64,000 nucleotides of DNA from the NCBI RefSeq assembly GCF_023715245.1, contig NZ_JAMBNV010000003.1:62001-126000 (forward strand), given 5' to 3'. The notes beneath the pieces were generated by a model. It was not told where the DNA came from and did no database searches. It saw nothing but the letters and a program-made list of their open reading frames with translations. This DNA comes from Sporosarcina luteola. Lineage in GTDB: Bacteria > Bacillota > Bacilli > Bacillales_A > Planococcaceae. The position numbers and the translations under genes were made by a program. Position 1 is the first letter of the stretch, and each line of letters starts with the position of its first letter. This document shows positions 27,004 to 35,147 of the stretch, in pieces.

Positions 27004-27222
27004 TTATGCCTTTACAAGATCATCTACGGTGCGTTCGATAATGCGGGCGCCTTTTACGGTTGCAAGAAAAGAGCCATCCACTTCAAAAACCTGTGAATTG
27101 ATAATCTCCTGCATGGCTCCCTCCACCTCGGCTGGTGTTAATCCAGCTTTTGGCTCGTCCACTGTTAGGGATGTTTGTTTTCCCGCAGCAGTCGTGAAGT
27201 TTAATTGTAACGTTTTCGCCAT
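27004..27222 (-). CDS. DUF2922 family protein
   Basis: A 72-residue protein (AKTLQLNFTTAAGKQTSLTV, then GLTPAEVEGAMQEIINSQVF, ending VKGARIIERTVDDLV). This is the compact DUF2922 pattern of two strands, a helix and two strands. It is found almost always beside DUF1659 and YvrJ, as here. No function is established; the trio may form a membrane-associated complex. Confidence 0.88.
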   Translation of the reverse strand: MAKTLQLNFTTAAGKQTSLTVDEPKAGLTPAEVEGAMQEIINSQVFEVDGSFLATVKGARIIERTVDDLVKA

Positions 27223-27242
27223 TCCTCATCTCCCCTTTCTAC

Positions 27243-27461
27243 TTAGTTCATAATGTCTCCTGTTTCTACCCTTTCTGCTCCGATTAATGGATATTCGGAG
27301 AGCTGTGCCAATTGTGTCAGGGCGTTGTGTAGGTTGTCAGCCGTCGCGCCTTCTGCGATATTACGGTAGGATTTCGATTTTCGGATCAATTTCCCATCCT
27401 CCGTCATCCCGCCATCGAAGTACACCTTTCCTACCGCGTTTTTGAATTCGATTGTCGCCAT
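27243..27461 (-). CDS. DUF1659 family protein
   Basis: A 72-residue protein (IEFKNAVGKVYFDGGMTEDG, LIRKSKSYRNIAEGATADNL, then helix HNALTQLAQLSEYPL). First gene of the DUF1659-DUF2922-YvrJ operon. A GGAGG site precedes the ATG. Fold and size resemble DUF2922, so the two may be paralogues that pair. Function unknown. Confidence 0.88.
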   Translation of the reverse strand: MATIEFKNAVGKVYFDGGMTEDGKLIRKSKSYRNIAEGATADNLHNALTQLAQLSEYPLIGAERVETGDIMN

Positions 27462-27647
27462 TTGCTTTCCCTCCTTTCACACACTATATAGACTTGAAAT
27501 GGTGAAAAGGATACTTCTCTGTATGTTTTATTTAAAGGCTATGTTAAAGCCCAATGTTGATTTTTTACACCTGTTAATTGAGACTTCGAGATGAGAGCAG
27601 CGTGACAGGTGGGACCCCTTGGTATAAGTTTATGGACCTAAAAATTA

Positions 27648-28139
27648 TTAAATCAATAAGTCATTCAAACAAATTATCTCGCATCCTTTACTTTCATAAT
27701 AGTCTATCATGCCGTCAATTTTCTTTTTATCATAACTGGTAATGCAATCTGATAGTACACTAACCCCATAGTTTGATTTACGTAAGTTATAGCAAGTTGA
27801 CTTAACACAAGCAACAGCATCCGCTCCAGTTATGTAGAAGTCGTCTATTTCATTTATACTAATAAATTCCGTGAATTCTTCACTTGTTAATGCGTTTCCT
27901 TTATATTTTGTAAAAACATTTTCTGATACTATTTTCAAATCTGGAGCTAATTCGGCACCTAGTGTATCTGTTTTAAAAGTTCTCGTACCAGGTGACAAAT
28001 TCTCATGTCTTATATAAACAACATGAATATTATTTTCGACCGCCCAATCAATTGATTTGTTGATATTGTCAATGATATCTTTGTAATTCTTTGTTACATC
28101 ATTTTGAATATCAATAATTACTAAAGCTTTTTTCTGCAT
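27648..28139 (-). CDS. Isochorismatase family cysteine hydrolase
   Basis: A 163-residue single-domain hydrolase. The catalytic triad can be read: Asp in ALVIIDIQNDV (residue 10), Lys in VFTKYKGNAL (about residue 78) and Cys in GADAVACVKSTCYNLR (about residue 110). The non-prolyl cis-peptide region before the Cys is present. Family members cleave amides or esters such as nicotinamide, ureidoacrylate or isochorismate. The sequence is AT-rich and the gene stands alone, so the substrate is open. AGGAGG is well placed before ATG. Confidence 0.85.
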   Translation of the reverse strand: MQKKALVIIDIQNDVTKNYKDIIDNINKSIDWAVENNIHVVYIRHENLSPGTRTFKTDTLGAELAPDLKIVSENVFTKYKGNALTSEEFTEFISINEIDDFYITGADAVACVKSTCYNLRKSNYGVSVLSDCITSYDKKKIDGMIDYYESKGCEIICLNDLLI

Positions 28140-28390
28140 AATACATCCTCCTAATAAATAAACTGATTATTTTTTCTTGTAAACTTATTATAGAACAGGA
28201 GTTCGAGTGTGGCGAATATTAACAAAATCCTTTAACACAGCTTATTAAACACGGTTTAAGGAATAAGTTTTTAGGTCTTCTGAGATGCCCGGTTGTAATG
28301 GGAATCGTAATACAGTGAAGGATGCACAAGGGTGGAGAAACTTCTTTGGGGGATTTAAAGATGGAGGTACTTCATTTCGAATTAATAAAT

Positions 28391-28717
28391 TTAGTCATCT
28401 TCTACTTCCACTAAAAAGATCCGTTCCTCAAGACTGCCTCGTTCAACTGCTTTCTCAGCACGTACCGCTTCCAGTTCCTCCACCGTAACCCCGTGAAACT
28501 TAGCAGCAGCGTGAATCAACTCCAGCAAATCGGCCAGTTCCTCAACGGCATCATCAGAGGAGATTGCTCCCTCATATTCCGCTAATTCCTCATGCATCTT
28601 CTTGTTCACTTCAGTTATGTATTGCGAGTCGTCCAATATATAGGTGACACACGTCTTACTGTCCTTTTCGATAATGCCGGGTATCAGGTCTCGTACAAGT
28701 TTGTTGTAGATTGGCAT
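28391..28717 (-). CDS. MazG-like phosphoribosyl-ATP pyrophosphohydrolase family protein
   Basis: A 108-residue all-alpha NTP pyrophosphatase-like protein. It has the YNKLVRDLIPGII start and the Mg-binding EELAEYE...DAVEELADLLELIHAAA helices (E-x-x-E ... E-x-x-D pattern) of the MazG/HisE superfamily. This short branch is usually annotated as phosphoribosyl-ATP pyrophosphohydrolase although it lies outside the his operon. It more likely hydrolyses aberrant nucleoside triphosphates. The ATG at 28717 with AAAGGAG is preferred to an upstream start. Monocistronic. Confidence 0.8.
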   Translation of the reverse strand: MPIYNKLVRDLIPGIIEKDSKTCVTYILDDSQYITEVNKKMHEELAEYEGAISSDDAVEELADLLELIHAAAKFHGVTVEELEAVRAEKAVERGSLEERIFLVEVEDD

Positions 28718-28901
28718 ATGATTTTCTCCTTTAGGTTGCAATTTTCTATATTTTAGCATAGCGCTGGATAGAGATGTTGATAGTAATGGAAGAGAAATGT
28801 ATTTTGCAAGAATTATCCCTAAATTATAAGGAATATTTTACATGTTATATGGTACTATTTAATTAATGCGAATTATGTAGAAAAAAGGCGGGGGGATTCG
28901 A

Positions 28902-29048
28902 TTGTTGAGCTTATTTAGATCAAGATGTGGGATATGTAAAAGGAAAGTATCAGAGTTCCAACGTTATAGGTTACCGAATAATAAGGTAGGGAAAGTCTGC
29001 TTAGCTTGTTGTGTGTATGCGGAGAGAAGGGCTTATCGGAAGTGTTGA
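28902..29048 (+). CDS. Small zinc-ribbon-like protein
   Basis: A 48-residue basic peptide with two Cys pairs, RCGIC near residue 8 and CLACC near residue 34, spaced as in a zinc ribbon. The start is one of two adjacent TTG codons (28902 or 28905) after a GGCGGGGGG site. It lies 72 bp upstream of the NERD gene. It is short and unsupported by any family I recognise, so it may not be real. Confidence 0.45.
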   Translation: MLSLFRSRCGICKRKVSEFQRYRLPNNKVGKVCLACCVYAERRAYRKC

Positions 29049-29120
29049 AGCAGCAACGAAGCGAACTTCACTTGTACTGAAAGAGCCTGCTGTTCAATTA
29101 AGAGTAAAGGTGGTGTTGTT

Positions 29121-30005
29121 ATGATTTCGGGTTTCTTTGGAGGGATTCTTTCTGTTTTACTTATGCTGATAACATCAAGTGTCTTTCCGTTACTTGTTTT
29201 AGTCATAGTCTTATCGTTAGTAGTGCAGTGGAAAATGCCCATTATCAAAGGAAAGTATGGAGAGTGGGTTGTGAAATCCAAGCTTGAGAAATTAGGGGAT
29301 GCATACACTGTCTTCCATGATGTGTATATTCCGAATGGCGAGCGGGGATTGACGCAAGTAGATCATATTGTGACGTCAGAGTATGGTGTGTTTGTCATTG
29401 AAACGAAACATTATAGCGGTTGGATTTTCGGCGATGAATATAAACCGTACTGGACACAAGTCATCTATAAAAAGAAAACAAAAATGCACAATCCAATCCG
29501 ACAGAATTACGGCCATGTGCAAGCTCTGCTTACGTACATAGGACAAGCGGAAATGAAGGATGTCCATTCGATCATCGCCTTTTCACCTAGCTCTACTTTT
29601 AAATTCAAAAAGGATTTCACGTTAGCACATGTCATTCAGTTTACTGAATTGCTAGCGACAATCAAACAGTACAAAGAGCGACGTATTAATGAGACTACCG
29701 TGAGAGAAATTAATGCAAAGCTTGGAGAGCTGTTGGTTGAAGATAAAAGAGAGAAGAAGCGTTTGAAGGCAGACCATTTGCAATCAATCCGAAAGGTGAA
29801 AGGTGCCAAACAGACGGCACGGCCACATACCGGCGATTCGAAAAATACATCCACGCAGGTCGCCTCGACTTTACAAACTACCTGTCCCAAGTGTGGTGGG
29901 CAACTGAATTTGAAGGCGGGGAGGTATGGGAGATTTTATGGGTGTAGTAATTATCCGGGTTGTAGGTTTACAGAGAATTTGAAATCGAAGCAGCAGAGTG
30001 TTTAG
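29121..30005 (+). CDS. NERD nuclease-related protein with C-terminal topoisomerase-type zinc finger
   Basis: A 294-residue protein. Residues 3-34 form one or two membrane helices. The NERD domain (about 40-150) has GEWVVKSKLEKL, VDHIVTSEYGVFVIETKHY (the D...E-x-K nuclease-like core) and the NPIRQNYGHVQAL segment typical of the family. A charged linker is followed by a four-Cys zinc finger (CPKCGGQL ... GCSNYPGC, about 254-281) like the C-terminal repeats of topoisomerase I. NERD proteins are predicted nucleases; membrane anchoring plus a DNA-binding finger suggests action on incoming DNA at the membrane, which is inference. Confidence 0.87.
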   Translation: MISGFFGGILSVLLMLITSSVFPLLVLVIVLSLVVQWKMPIIKGKYGEWVVKSKLEKLGDAYTVFHDVYIPNGERGLTQVDHIVTSEYGVFVIETKHYSGWIFGDEYKPYWTQVIYKKKTKMHNPIRQNYGHVQALLTYIGQAEMKDVHSIIAFSPSSTFKFKKDFTLAHVIQFTELLATIKQYKERRINETTVREINAKLGELLVEDKREKKRLKADHLQSIRKVKGAKQTARPHTGDSKNTSTQVASTLQTTCPKCGGQLNLKAGRYGRFYGCSNYPGCRFTENLKSKQQSV

Positions 30006-30062
30006 AAAAATATCTAGGGACTATTGTGGAATGAAGGAATTCACGGGATAAATTCCTTATAG

Positions 30063-30099
30063 GATTACCTCTAGAAGTACAATAGGTAGTCTTTTTTTA
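30063..30099 (+). terminator. Terminator after the NERD gene
   Basis: ATTACCT pairs with AGGTAGT (one mismatch) around a loop, followed by CTTTTTTT. About 60 bp after the stop codon. Confidence 0.5.
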
Positions 30100-30149
30100 G
30101 TTTTTATGAATGGACTGATTTTTAATGAACGAAACAGGAGGGCCCAAAA

Positions 30150-30578
30150 TTGAAGCAAATCACAAACAAAATCGAGTTATTTGAACACTTTAGGAGCATG
30201 GCATTACGAAAAAGGGCTTCTGAAATTGAGATACCCGGAGTAGGGAAGTTTCGGATATTTTATCAAGAACCCGAGGATGTCGACCGAGATGTTGCTGCAG
30301 ACTTGGACGGAATAACGATAAATGATGACGAGCGATTTAGACTCTGGGACGATGTATTATTGAAGGTGAAGCAAACAATCAGTTTTCCAAGTTACGAGAC
30401 ATGGTTCAAAAATACATCCGCAATCCTGCTCGATGATCGTCATATCGGTGTAGTGTGCAGCAATAGCTTTCAAGTGGATTGGTTGCAATCATACTATAGA
30501 GACACTCTACTCACTATACTTAAAGAAGTGACAGGGGAACAAATCGGGATAGAGTTCTTTGTAGAGAACTCTCAATAA
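30150..30578 (+). CDS. Orphan protein with a DnaA N-terminal (domain I) fold
   Basis: A 142-residue protein; TTG start with AGGAGG upstream. Residues 65-142 read LWDDVLLKVKQTISFPSYETW, then NTSAILLDDRHIGVVCSNSF, then DWLQSYYRDTLLTILKEVTG, closely the pattern of DnaA domain I (LWxxVLxxVxxxIsxPSyETWF...). DnaA domain I mediates self-association and contacts the helicase DnaB/DnaC and regulators such as SirA. The first 60 residues are unrelated. There is no AAA+ or DNA-binding domain, so it cannot act as an initiator; it could bind or titrate replication proteins. Unusual as a free-standing gene. Confidence 0.78.
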   Translation: MKQITNKIELFEHFRSMALRKRASEIEIPGVGKFRIFYQEPEDVDRDVAADLDGITINDDERFRLWDDVLLKVKQTISFPSYETWFKNTSAILLDDRHIGVVCSNSFQVDWLQSYYRDTLLTILKEVTGEQIGIEFFVENSQ

Positions 30579-30584
30579 GTAGTT

Positions 30585-30800
30585 ACTCATGGGTGGTCGT
30601 ATTTCAGTATCTGAAGCGCTAATGCTCATGGTAACATTCGGAGCATTAATCGTACGATATTGTCGTTCCACAATAAAAAATAATCCATCCTTGAGTGGGT
30701 AGCTCATAATGGATGGATTATTTTCATACCCGAGCTGATCCCCATGAAGGGAACCTGCTATTACTAATTCCAGAGCGCCTAATGTTGGTAGCATTACGTG
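30585..30800. repeat. Composite intergenic repeat with AATAATCCATCC hairpin, copy 3
   Basis: Contains AGCGCTAATGCTCATGGTAACATTCGGAGCATTAA, matched in part at 38420-38455. Next comes ATATTGTCGTTCCACAATAAA, the hairpin at 30675-30724, GATCCCCATGAAGGGAACCTGCTATTA, and GCCTAATGTTGGTAGCATTACGTGG. The same modules in the same order recur at 38395-38620 and, from the hairpin on, at 35619, 36718 and 43271. Confidence 0.75.
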
Positions 30801-30941
30801 GTCCTTTTTAGATTGGTTATTGAAACCAATTATCTTCATTATAGGGGAGTTTATTGGTCAACAACCAATTGACGCTCTAAAACAACTGACTCAGGAGGAA
30901 ACGCCTGCCTAACCACCAAATAAAAGCTTAGCAATCATTTC

Positions 30942-31025
30942 GAGTACCAGGTTCTCTTTGAATTTTAAATTGTTTAGACCTAACACCGTTCATTGGATTG
31001 TCATAATGTTTGTCGTACAGGTACC
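30942..31025. repeat. GGTACCAGG palindromic repeat, copy 3 (degenerate)
   Basis: Begins CGAGTACCAGGTTC, as at 33143, and ends GTACAGGTACCGACC. The centre has drifted (TTGAATTTTAAATTGTTTAGACC). Confidence 0.5.
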
Positions 31026-31049
31026 GACCACTAAAACTGGAGGTTAATT

Positions 31050-31280
31050 ATGAAAATAAAAATACACGCTGATAAGGTGATTTTCGATGGCATTGAAATT
31101 TGCGGTCACATCGATCAAGAACAATCTTGTTCTACATGTAAGAATAACTTGATTTACTATGATGACTTTGATGCGTTTTTTTGTGCGGCATGCAATTGTT
31201 GGAGTGAGTCAACATGTAGTGAGCCTAGCTGCAGGTATTGCCCTAATCGACCAGAAACGCCGCTTCCTAATCAAAGTTAG
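31050..31280 (+). CDS. Small cysteine-rich protein
   Basis: A 76-residue protein with ten Cys and a few His residues, several in CxxC pairs: CSTCKN near residue 27, CAACNC near 45 and CRYCPN near 61. It probably binds one or two zinc ions. GGAGG stands 6 nt before the ATG. Unknown family. It is flanked on both sides by GGTACCAGG palindromes. Confidence 0.6.
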   Translation: MKIKIHADKVIFDGIEICGHIDQEQSCSTCKNNLIYYDDFDAFFCAACNCWSESTCSEPSCRYCPNRPETPLPNQS

Positions 31281-31298
31281 GCTACGCATAATATTTCT

Positions 31299-31345
31299 GA
31301 TACCAGGTTCACATCGAGTTTCGAATTGTTTCAGAACCTGGTATC
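31299..31345. repeat. GGTACCAGG palindromic repeat, copy 4
   Basis: GATACCAGGTTC pairs with GAACCTGGTATC around CACATCGAGTTTCGAATTGTTTCA. It is a strong 12-bp stem and could terminate the Cys-rich gene. Confidence 0.75.
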
Positions 31346-31377
31346 GTTTCAAAGCACCTGTTAGCAAAAAAAGTGCA

Positions 31378-31701
31378 TTATAGTCGTTGCTTTTCTTCTT
31401 TTGTACTTTTAGATTTGATTAGCGAATAAATATCTTTGACATGAAGTACAAGCAACCCTATCATAAGCAACCAAACAAAATGTACTTTGTAACCAAAATC
31501 GTCCATCATATATTCACGATATTTAAACGGAAAGTAGCAAATAAAAATAAATAATAGCAGGTCCCAGACTACGGTCACTATTTCTTTTAGTTCTTTTTTG
31601 TCATTCAGTAATCCAGTTAAGATTAGCCTCACGATTAGAAAGGCTGCGAGTGCACTTGGATAATTTGACATATCTACATGAAAACCACGAAAAGCATCCA
31701 T
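31378..31701 (-). CDS. Hypothetical three-helix membrane protein
   Basis: A 107-residue protein with three hydrophobic segments (about residues 15-31, 43-58 and 73-91) and a basic C-terminus. AGGAGG precedes the ATG. No motif or neighbour indicates a role. It resembles no family I can name. Confidence 0.6.
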   Translation of the reverse strand: MDAFRGFHVDMSNYPSALAAFLIVRLILTGLLNDKKELKEIVTVVWDLLLFIFICYFPFKYREYMMDDFGYKVHFVWLLMIGLLVLHVKDIYSLIKSKSTKEEKQRL

Positions 31702-31997
31702 TGATAACCTCCTTTTTTTGATGTCCGGATTTTTTTGAAATCATTTAATAAAGTGCCGACTAGGCAGCTCTGATCCTTGAGTAAAGCACCCTATAGCGTA
31801 AGTGCATTTCTTCACAATAAAATCGTACTATGACTTAAATTAAGTTCAATCACTGCAATCCGTATCATATCCATTCCATTTTCACCACTTCTTTTATGTC
31901 ACCGCTGTTGCTAGTTTTTATACTTCAATTGTTAGCACAAACGGGCTCGGCCGATAAACATAAGATAGAGTAACGACATAGTAAAGGAGGTGAAATT

Positions 31998-32441
31998 ATG
32001 GGACTAGCTTGTTCATGCGGTGTGCGTACGAATCCTATTGCCGTCGATCCTGATATCCTCATGGCATTTCCTGATGGTATGACTAGGCGCGGAGCACTGA
32101 CTCTTACAGCAAATATCTGTGCAGATAGACCAGAACTATCTACGTTTACCGCATCATTTGTCGACCCTACTGTTGGTGATAATAGATCTTTTGCATTTAC
32201 TTCAACAACTTTTACAACAATCAGTTGTGAAATTATTCAAGGAGAATGCACTGTTTCCATCACGGGCATGGGACTAGTAACTGGCGAGCTCACTCCAAGA
32301 CTATTTTTTGTTCAATTTATTGACAGCCCATCTCCTTTAAGTGATACTCTTAGTGCCTTCTCTGTTGGCGATTTCGCTGTCATAATAGAAGTTGGTGAAC
32401 TACAACCTGCCCTGACCTTCTTCGGTTGTCCTACAACTTAA
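31998..32441 (+). CDS. Hypothetical Cys/Thr-rich protein
   Basis: A 147-residue protein without a signal peptide or membrane helix. It starts GLACSCGVRTNP and ends TFFGCPTT; Cys residues near both ends and in the middle (C50, C77, C83) could form disulfides. The body is Thr/Ser/Phe-rich and predicted beta. An ideal AAAGGAGGTG lies before the ATG and a strong terminator follows, so it is expressed alone. Lack of a signal peptide together with Cys-rich beta structure is seen in spore coat and exosporium proteins; this assignment is speculative. Confidence 0.6.
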   Translation: MGLACSCGVRTNPIAVDPDILMAFPDGMTRRGALTLTANICADRPELSTFTASFVDPTVGDNRSFAFTSTTFTTISCEIIQGECTVSITGMGLVTGELTPRLFFVQFIDSPSPLSDTLSAFSVGDFAVIIEVGELQPALTFFGCPTT

Positions 32442-32450
32442 TAGCAATAG

Positions 32451-32485
32451 AGAGGATTACCACTCGTGGGTTTTCCTCTTTTTTT
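32451..32485 (+). terminator. Terminator
   Basis: AGAGGA...TCCTCT outer stem and CCA/TGG inner stem, followed by eight T. Ten bases after the stop codon of the preceding gene. Confidence 0.85.
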
Positions 32486-32628
32486 CGCACTTTTTCAATA
32501 ACCCTTAAACCACCACTTCCTTTACGTCACATTTTGGTTCAAAAGCGAAATAAAGAGGAATGCAATGGGCCCCCTCTCCTTCACTAAAATGCTCCGTTAA
32601 TTCAATAAGCAACGAGTACCCGAGCTGC

Positions 32629-33084
32629 TCAGAAGGGTTCAACAAACTCTTTTTCCACCTTCTTCAAAAACTCTTCATACACTTTATAATGCTCTAGTAG
32701 ACGCTTATGTGCCTGTTCACGCTCTTGGGATGTTGTTGCCTCTTCATAAGCAATAACAATTTGAACATATTGTTTCTTTGTATCCAAATACTCGTTAAGA
32801 TACTGTTCTTCAATTTGTCGCTCTGCTCGTACAATACCACCCGTAGAATTGTAGACATCAGCAAACGCATTAAATAATGTTTCAATTAATTGAGCTCTTT
32901 GAGCATCATCATACTTCTCTGCTGTTTCTTGGTATTCCAAAATTCGTTCTATCGGCTTTTGTATGATAGCCAACTCCCCATAAATGGACGCCCGATAATC
33001 TATTATCACTTGATGTTGATGATAAAAAACTGTACTGGTTGCAATCAGTAGTATGAGTAGTGCGCCGATGTAAATCTTTTTCAC
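32629..33084 (-). CDS. Hypothetical single-pass membrane protein with coiled coil
   Basis: A 151-residue protein from GTG 33084 (GGGGAGG 9 nt upstream), beginning KKIYIGALLILLIATST. The N-terminal helix anchors it with the rest outside. The remainder is almost entirely helical and rich in Glu/Gln/Lys (for example RAERQIEEQYLNEYLDTKKQ), consistent with coiled coil. A longer frame reaches 33108 but lacks a site. Function unknown. Confidence 0.62.
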   Translation of the reverse strand: MKKIYIGALLILLIATSTVFYHQHQVIIDYRASIYGELAIIQKPIERILEYQETAEKYDDAQRAQLIETLFNAFADVYNSTGGIVRAERQIEEQYLNEYLDTKKQYVQIVIAYEEATTSQEREQAHKRLLEHYKVYEEFLKKVEKEFVEPF

Positions 33085-33145
33085 TAATCTATGCCTCCCC
33101 AATGTCAAGATGTATTTAGCTGCTCTTGTTTATAAGTCATTTCGA

Positions 33146-33191
33146 GTACCAGGTTCCCACAGAATTTCGAATTGCTTTAGAACCTGGTACC
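33146..33191. repeat. GGTACCAGG palindromic repeat, copy 5
   Basis: GTACCAGGTTC pairs with GAACCTGGTAC around CCACAGAATTTCGAATTGCTTTA. It lies downstream of the LprI gene and may terminate it. Confidence 0.75.
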
Positions 33192-33221
33192 CTTCACTAT
33201 CGCACAAGTATAGACAAAAAA

Positions 33222-33770
33222 TTATTCCATAAAGTTCTCAACCAGTTCATAGCATCTCTCTTCCGTAAGATTTGCTAGCACAACCACATATTCCAAGTGT
33301 TCCTGTGTACCGCCTTGGTATTTGAGCGATGCTTCCTTCGCGGTATCATCTCTATATGTTATCCAGTTCCGTTGTTCGTCCCTTAACTGATTCATTTCCT
33401 CTTTAGAAAGCTGCTCCTTTAGCACTCCATACACTTCATTCAATAATTCATCCCACAGATCATAGCGTTCTCCTTCGACTTTTTTCAATGCGAGAGTTGA
33501 TGAGTCATTGGAATAAGTTTTTCGTATTTTGTCCACTTCTTTGCTTCGAGTAGCAAGTTTTTGTTGATATACTTCCTTCATACTCTTTGGGGTAGTTGCA
33601 ATGTCTTTTTCAGTTTCCGTGAGCGATTCATTGTCGTTGCTGTTTGAAATGTTTTGTGATGGGTCTGTAGTAGAAGTATGGGCATTCTGTGACTCTTCGG
33701 ACGTGTTTCCACAAGCCGCCAATATGGCTACTAGTAGGAGTCCTACTAATGACTTCTGATAGCTTTTCAT
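33222..33770 (-). CDS. Lipoprotein with LprI-type (DUF1311) domain
   Basis: A 182-residue lipoprotein: signal peptide ending ILAAC (Cys20), a Ser/Asn/Thr-rich linker to about residue 60, then a helical C-terminal domain. The pattern YDLWDELLNEVYGVLKEQLS, RDEQRNWITYRD, and a final Cys in EERCYELV fits the DUF1311/LprI family, which includes Mycobacterium LprI, a lysozyme inhibitor. In Gram-positive soil bacteria the role is unproven. It is alone on its transcript. Confidence 0.8.
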   Translation of the reverse strand: MKSYQKSLVGLLLVAILAACGNTSEESQNAHTSTTDPSQNISNSNDNESLTETEKDIATTPKSMKEVYQQKLATRSKEVDKIRKTYSNDSSTLALKKVEGERYDLWDELLNEVYGVLKEQLSKEEMNQLRDEQRNWITYRDDTAKEASLKYQGGTQEHLEYVVVLANLTEERCYELVENFME

Positions 33771-33946
33771 TCTATACCAACTTTCATCTTATCCGGATTT
33801 CCGGGTACTAAATATTGATAGTCAGGCAAAAAAGACTATTGTAATTATACACTTCAATTGTTTGGAGTGCTTTGATTACGAGGTCCGCAATTATCAACAA
33901 GCTGCCTGTTAATCAAACAAACTGGCTTTATAATCTTTCGAAACTT

Positions 33947-33997
33947 TCCGACAGACTTGCCCGTATACCATACTACGCGGGCTCTGTCGGTTTTTTA
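33947..33997 (+). terminator. Strong hairpin, terminator-like
   Basis: CCGACAG ... CTGTCGG outer stem and GCCCG/CGGGC inner stem, followed by TTTTTT. No plus-strand gene precedes it closely, so it may be the leader attenuator or a relic of a lost gene. It is 44 bp upstream of the next CDS. Confidence 0.65.
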
Positions 33998-34040
33998 ATG
34001 CTATCAAATCGCTTTTCATACAAAGAATCGGGGGATGGAT

Positions 34041-35078
34041 ATGGGAGTATCGAAAGGGATGATCATGGGGGTATTCGCTGCAATAATGGTTTCACTTGCG
34101 GGATGTGAGGAGGAAGAGAAGGCGATTGCTGACTTGGTGGAGACGGAAATTGTTGAAGAGGTCCATCAAGTAGATGAACCAGTAGTCGATGAATACTGGT
34201 CGCAGCCGATTGATTCGGAGATATGTCAGACAGTAGGTGAATGCCGCGATGTAGGGGATGCAAACGGAAGCGATTATTTTACTAGTTTTTCAGGAGATCT
34301 CAAACAGACAAACAATATGTCATATCTGAATGTGCAAGCGGTAGGAGATGAATCTGTTCTTGCATTTTCTGCTAATGATAAGGACGATGAAAAATCCATC
34401 ATCGCTTGCTATGAATTAATAGAAGATGAATTTGTTTTGACGAAAGGCGAAGAAACGACGATCTTCAATGGGATCGCTGATATTGTGCTTGCGTTATACG
34501 ATCGGGATAAAATGAATTTGCAAATCCTTGAATTTCAAGAGAACGTTTACCCGAATGTTAATACTTATGAGGGGAAATTGGTGTTGCCTTCTAATTTGGT
34601 ACAGCATTGGCTTCAGTCGTCCACGGTGGCTATACTGGTTCATGAGTATGGCCATATGCTGACATGGAATAAGGCGGATCTGGTAAATTCGTATACCTGT
34701 CCAGCAGATCAGTTTCATTTGAAATTGTACTGGGAATGTTATAACGCTGACAGTTATATGAATCTCTATTATCAAGCTTTTTTGAAGGAATATGAGGAGC
34801 AGTGGTTAGATGCAGGCAATAAAACTGTGGAAGAAAGAATGGCTTTTTATGAAAGTAACAAGGATTCATTTGTGAGCACATATGCTACGGTGAATCCATA
34901 TGAAGATATCGCAGAGTCTTTTGCCCACTTCATGTTAACACCGTACAATGAAAGCCCTCAAACGGTGCCAGAGACAAAGGTGAATTTCTTCTATCAGTTT
35001 CCCGAACTGGTCGAGTATCGGGCATTTGTGCTTAAAGAGCTGAAAGATCGAAAAGACGAGATGTGGTCTTTTTATTAA
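34041..35078 (+). CDS. Putative zinc metallopeptidase lipoprotein
   Basis: A 345-residue lipoprotein. The signal peptide ends VSLAGC, with the Cys near residue 22, followed by an acidic spacer. HEYGH at about residues 200-204 is a zincin HExxH motif, and EDIAESFAHFM about 90 residues later supplies a likely third ligand Glu, as in gluzincin-like peptidases. Two Cys pairs in the middle may form disulfides. The ATG at 34041 has GGGGG 6 nt upstream; an in-frame ATG at 34035 is too close to it. Substrate unknown; it acts at the outer face of the membrane. Confidence 0.72.
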   Translation: MGVSKGMIMGVFAAIMVSLAGCEEEEKAIADLVETEIVEEVHQVDEPVVDEYWSQPIDSEICQTVGECRDVGDANGSDYFTSFSGDLKQTNNMSYLNVQAVGDESVLAFSANDKDDEKSIIACYELIEDEFVLTKGEETTIFNGIADIVLALYDRDKMNLQILEFQENVYPNVNTYEGKLVLPSNLVQHWLQSSTVAILVHEYGHMLTWNKADLVNSYTCPADQFHLKLYWECYNADSYMNLYYQAFLKEYEEQWLDAGNKTVEERMAFYESNKDSFVSTYATVNPYEDIAESFAHFMLTPYNESPQTVPETKVNFFYQFPELVEYRAFVLKELKDRKDEMWSFY

Positions 35079-35147
35079 GGATAAAAACCTCGTATATCTA
35101 AAGCAAAGAGTCGGTAATATCTATAAAATGGGAAAGTTGGCCAGTAC

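Noticed and set aside
28285-28488. 67-codon plus-strand frame
   Set aside because: Overlaps the MazG-like gene on the other strand and has no ribosome binding site.
30507-30839. 110-codon minus-strand frame
   Set aside because: Translates a dispersed repeat and overlaps the DnaA-domain gene.
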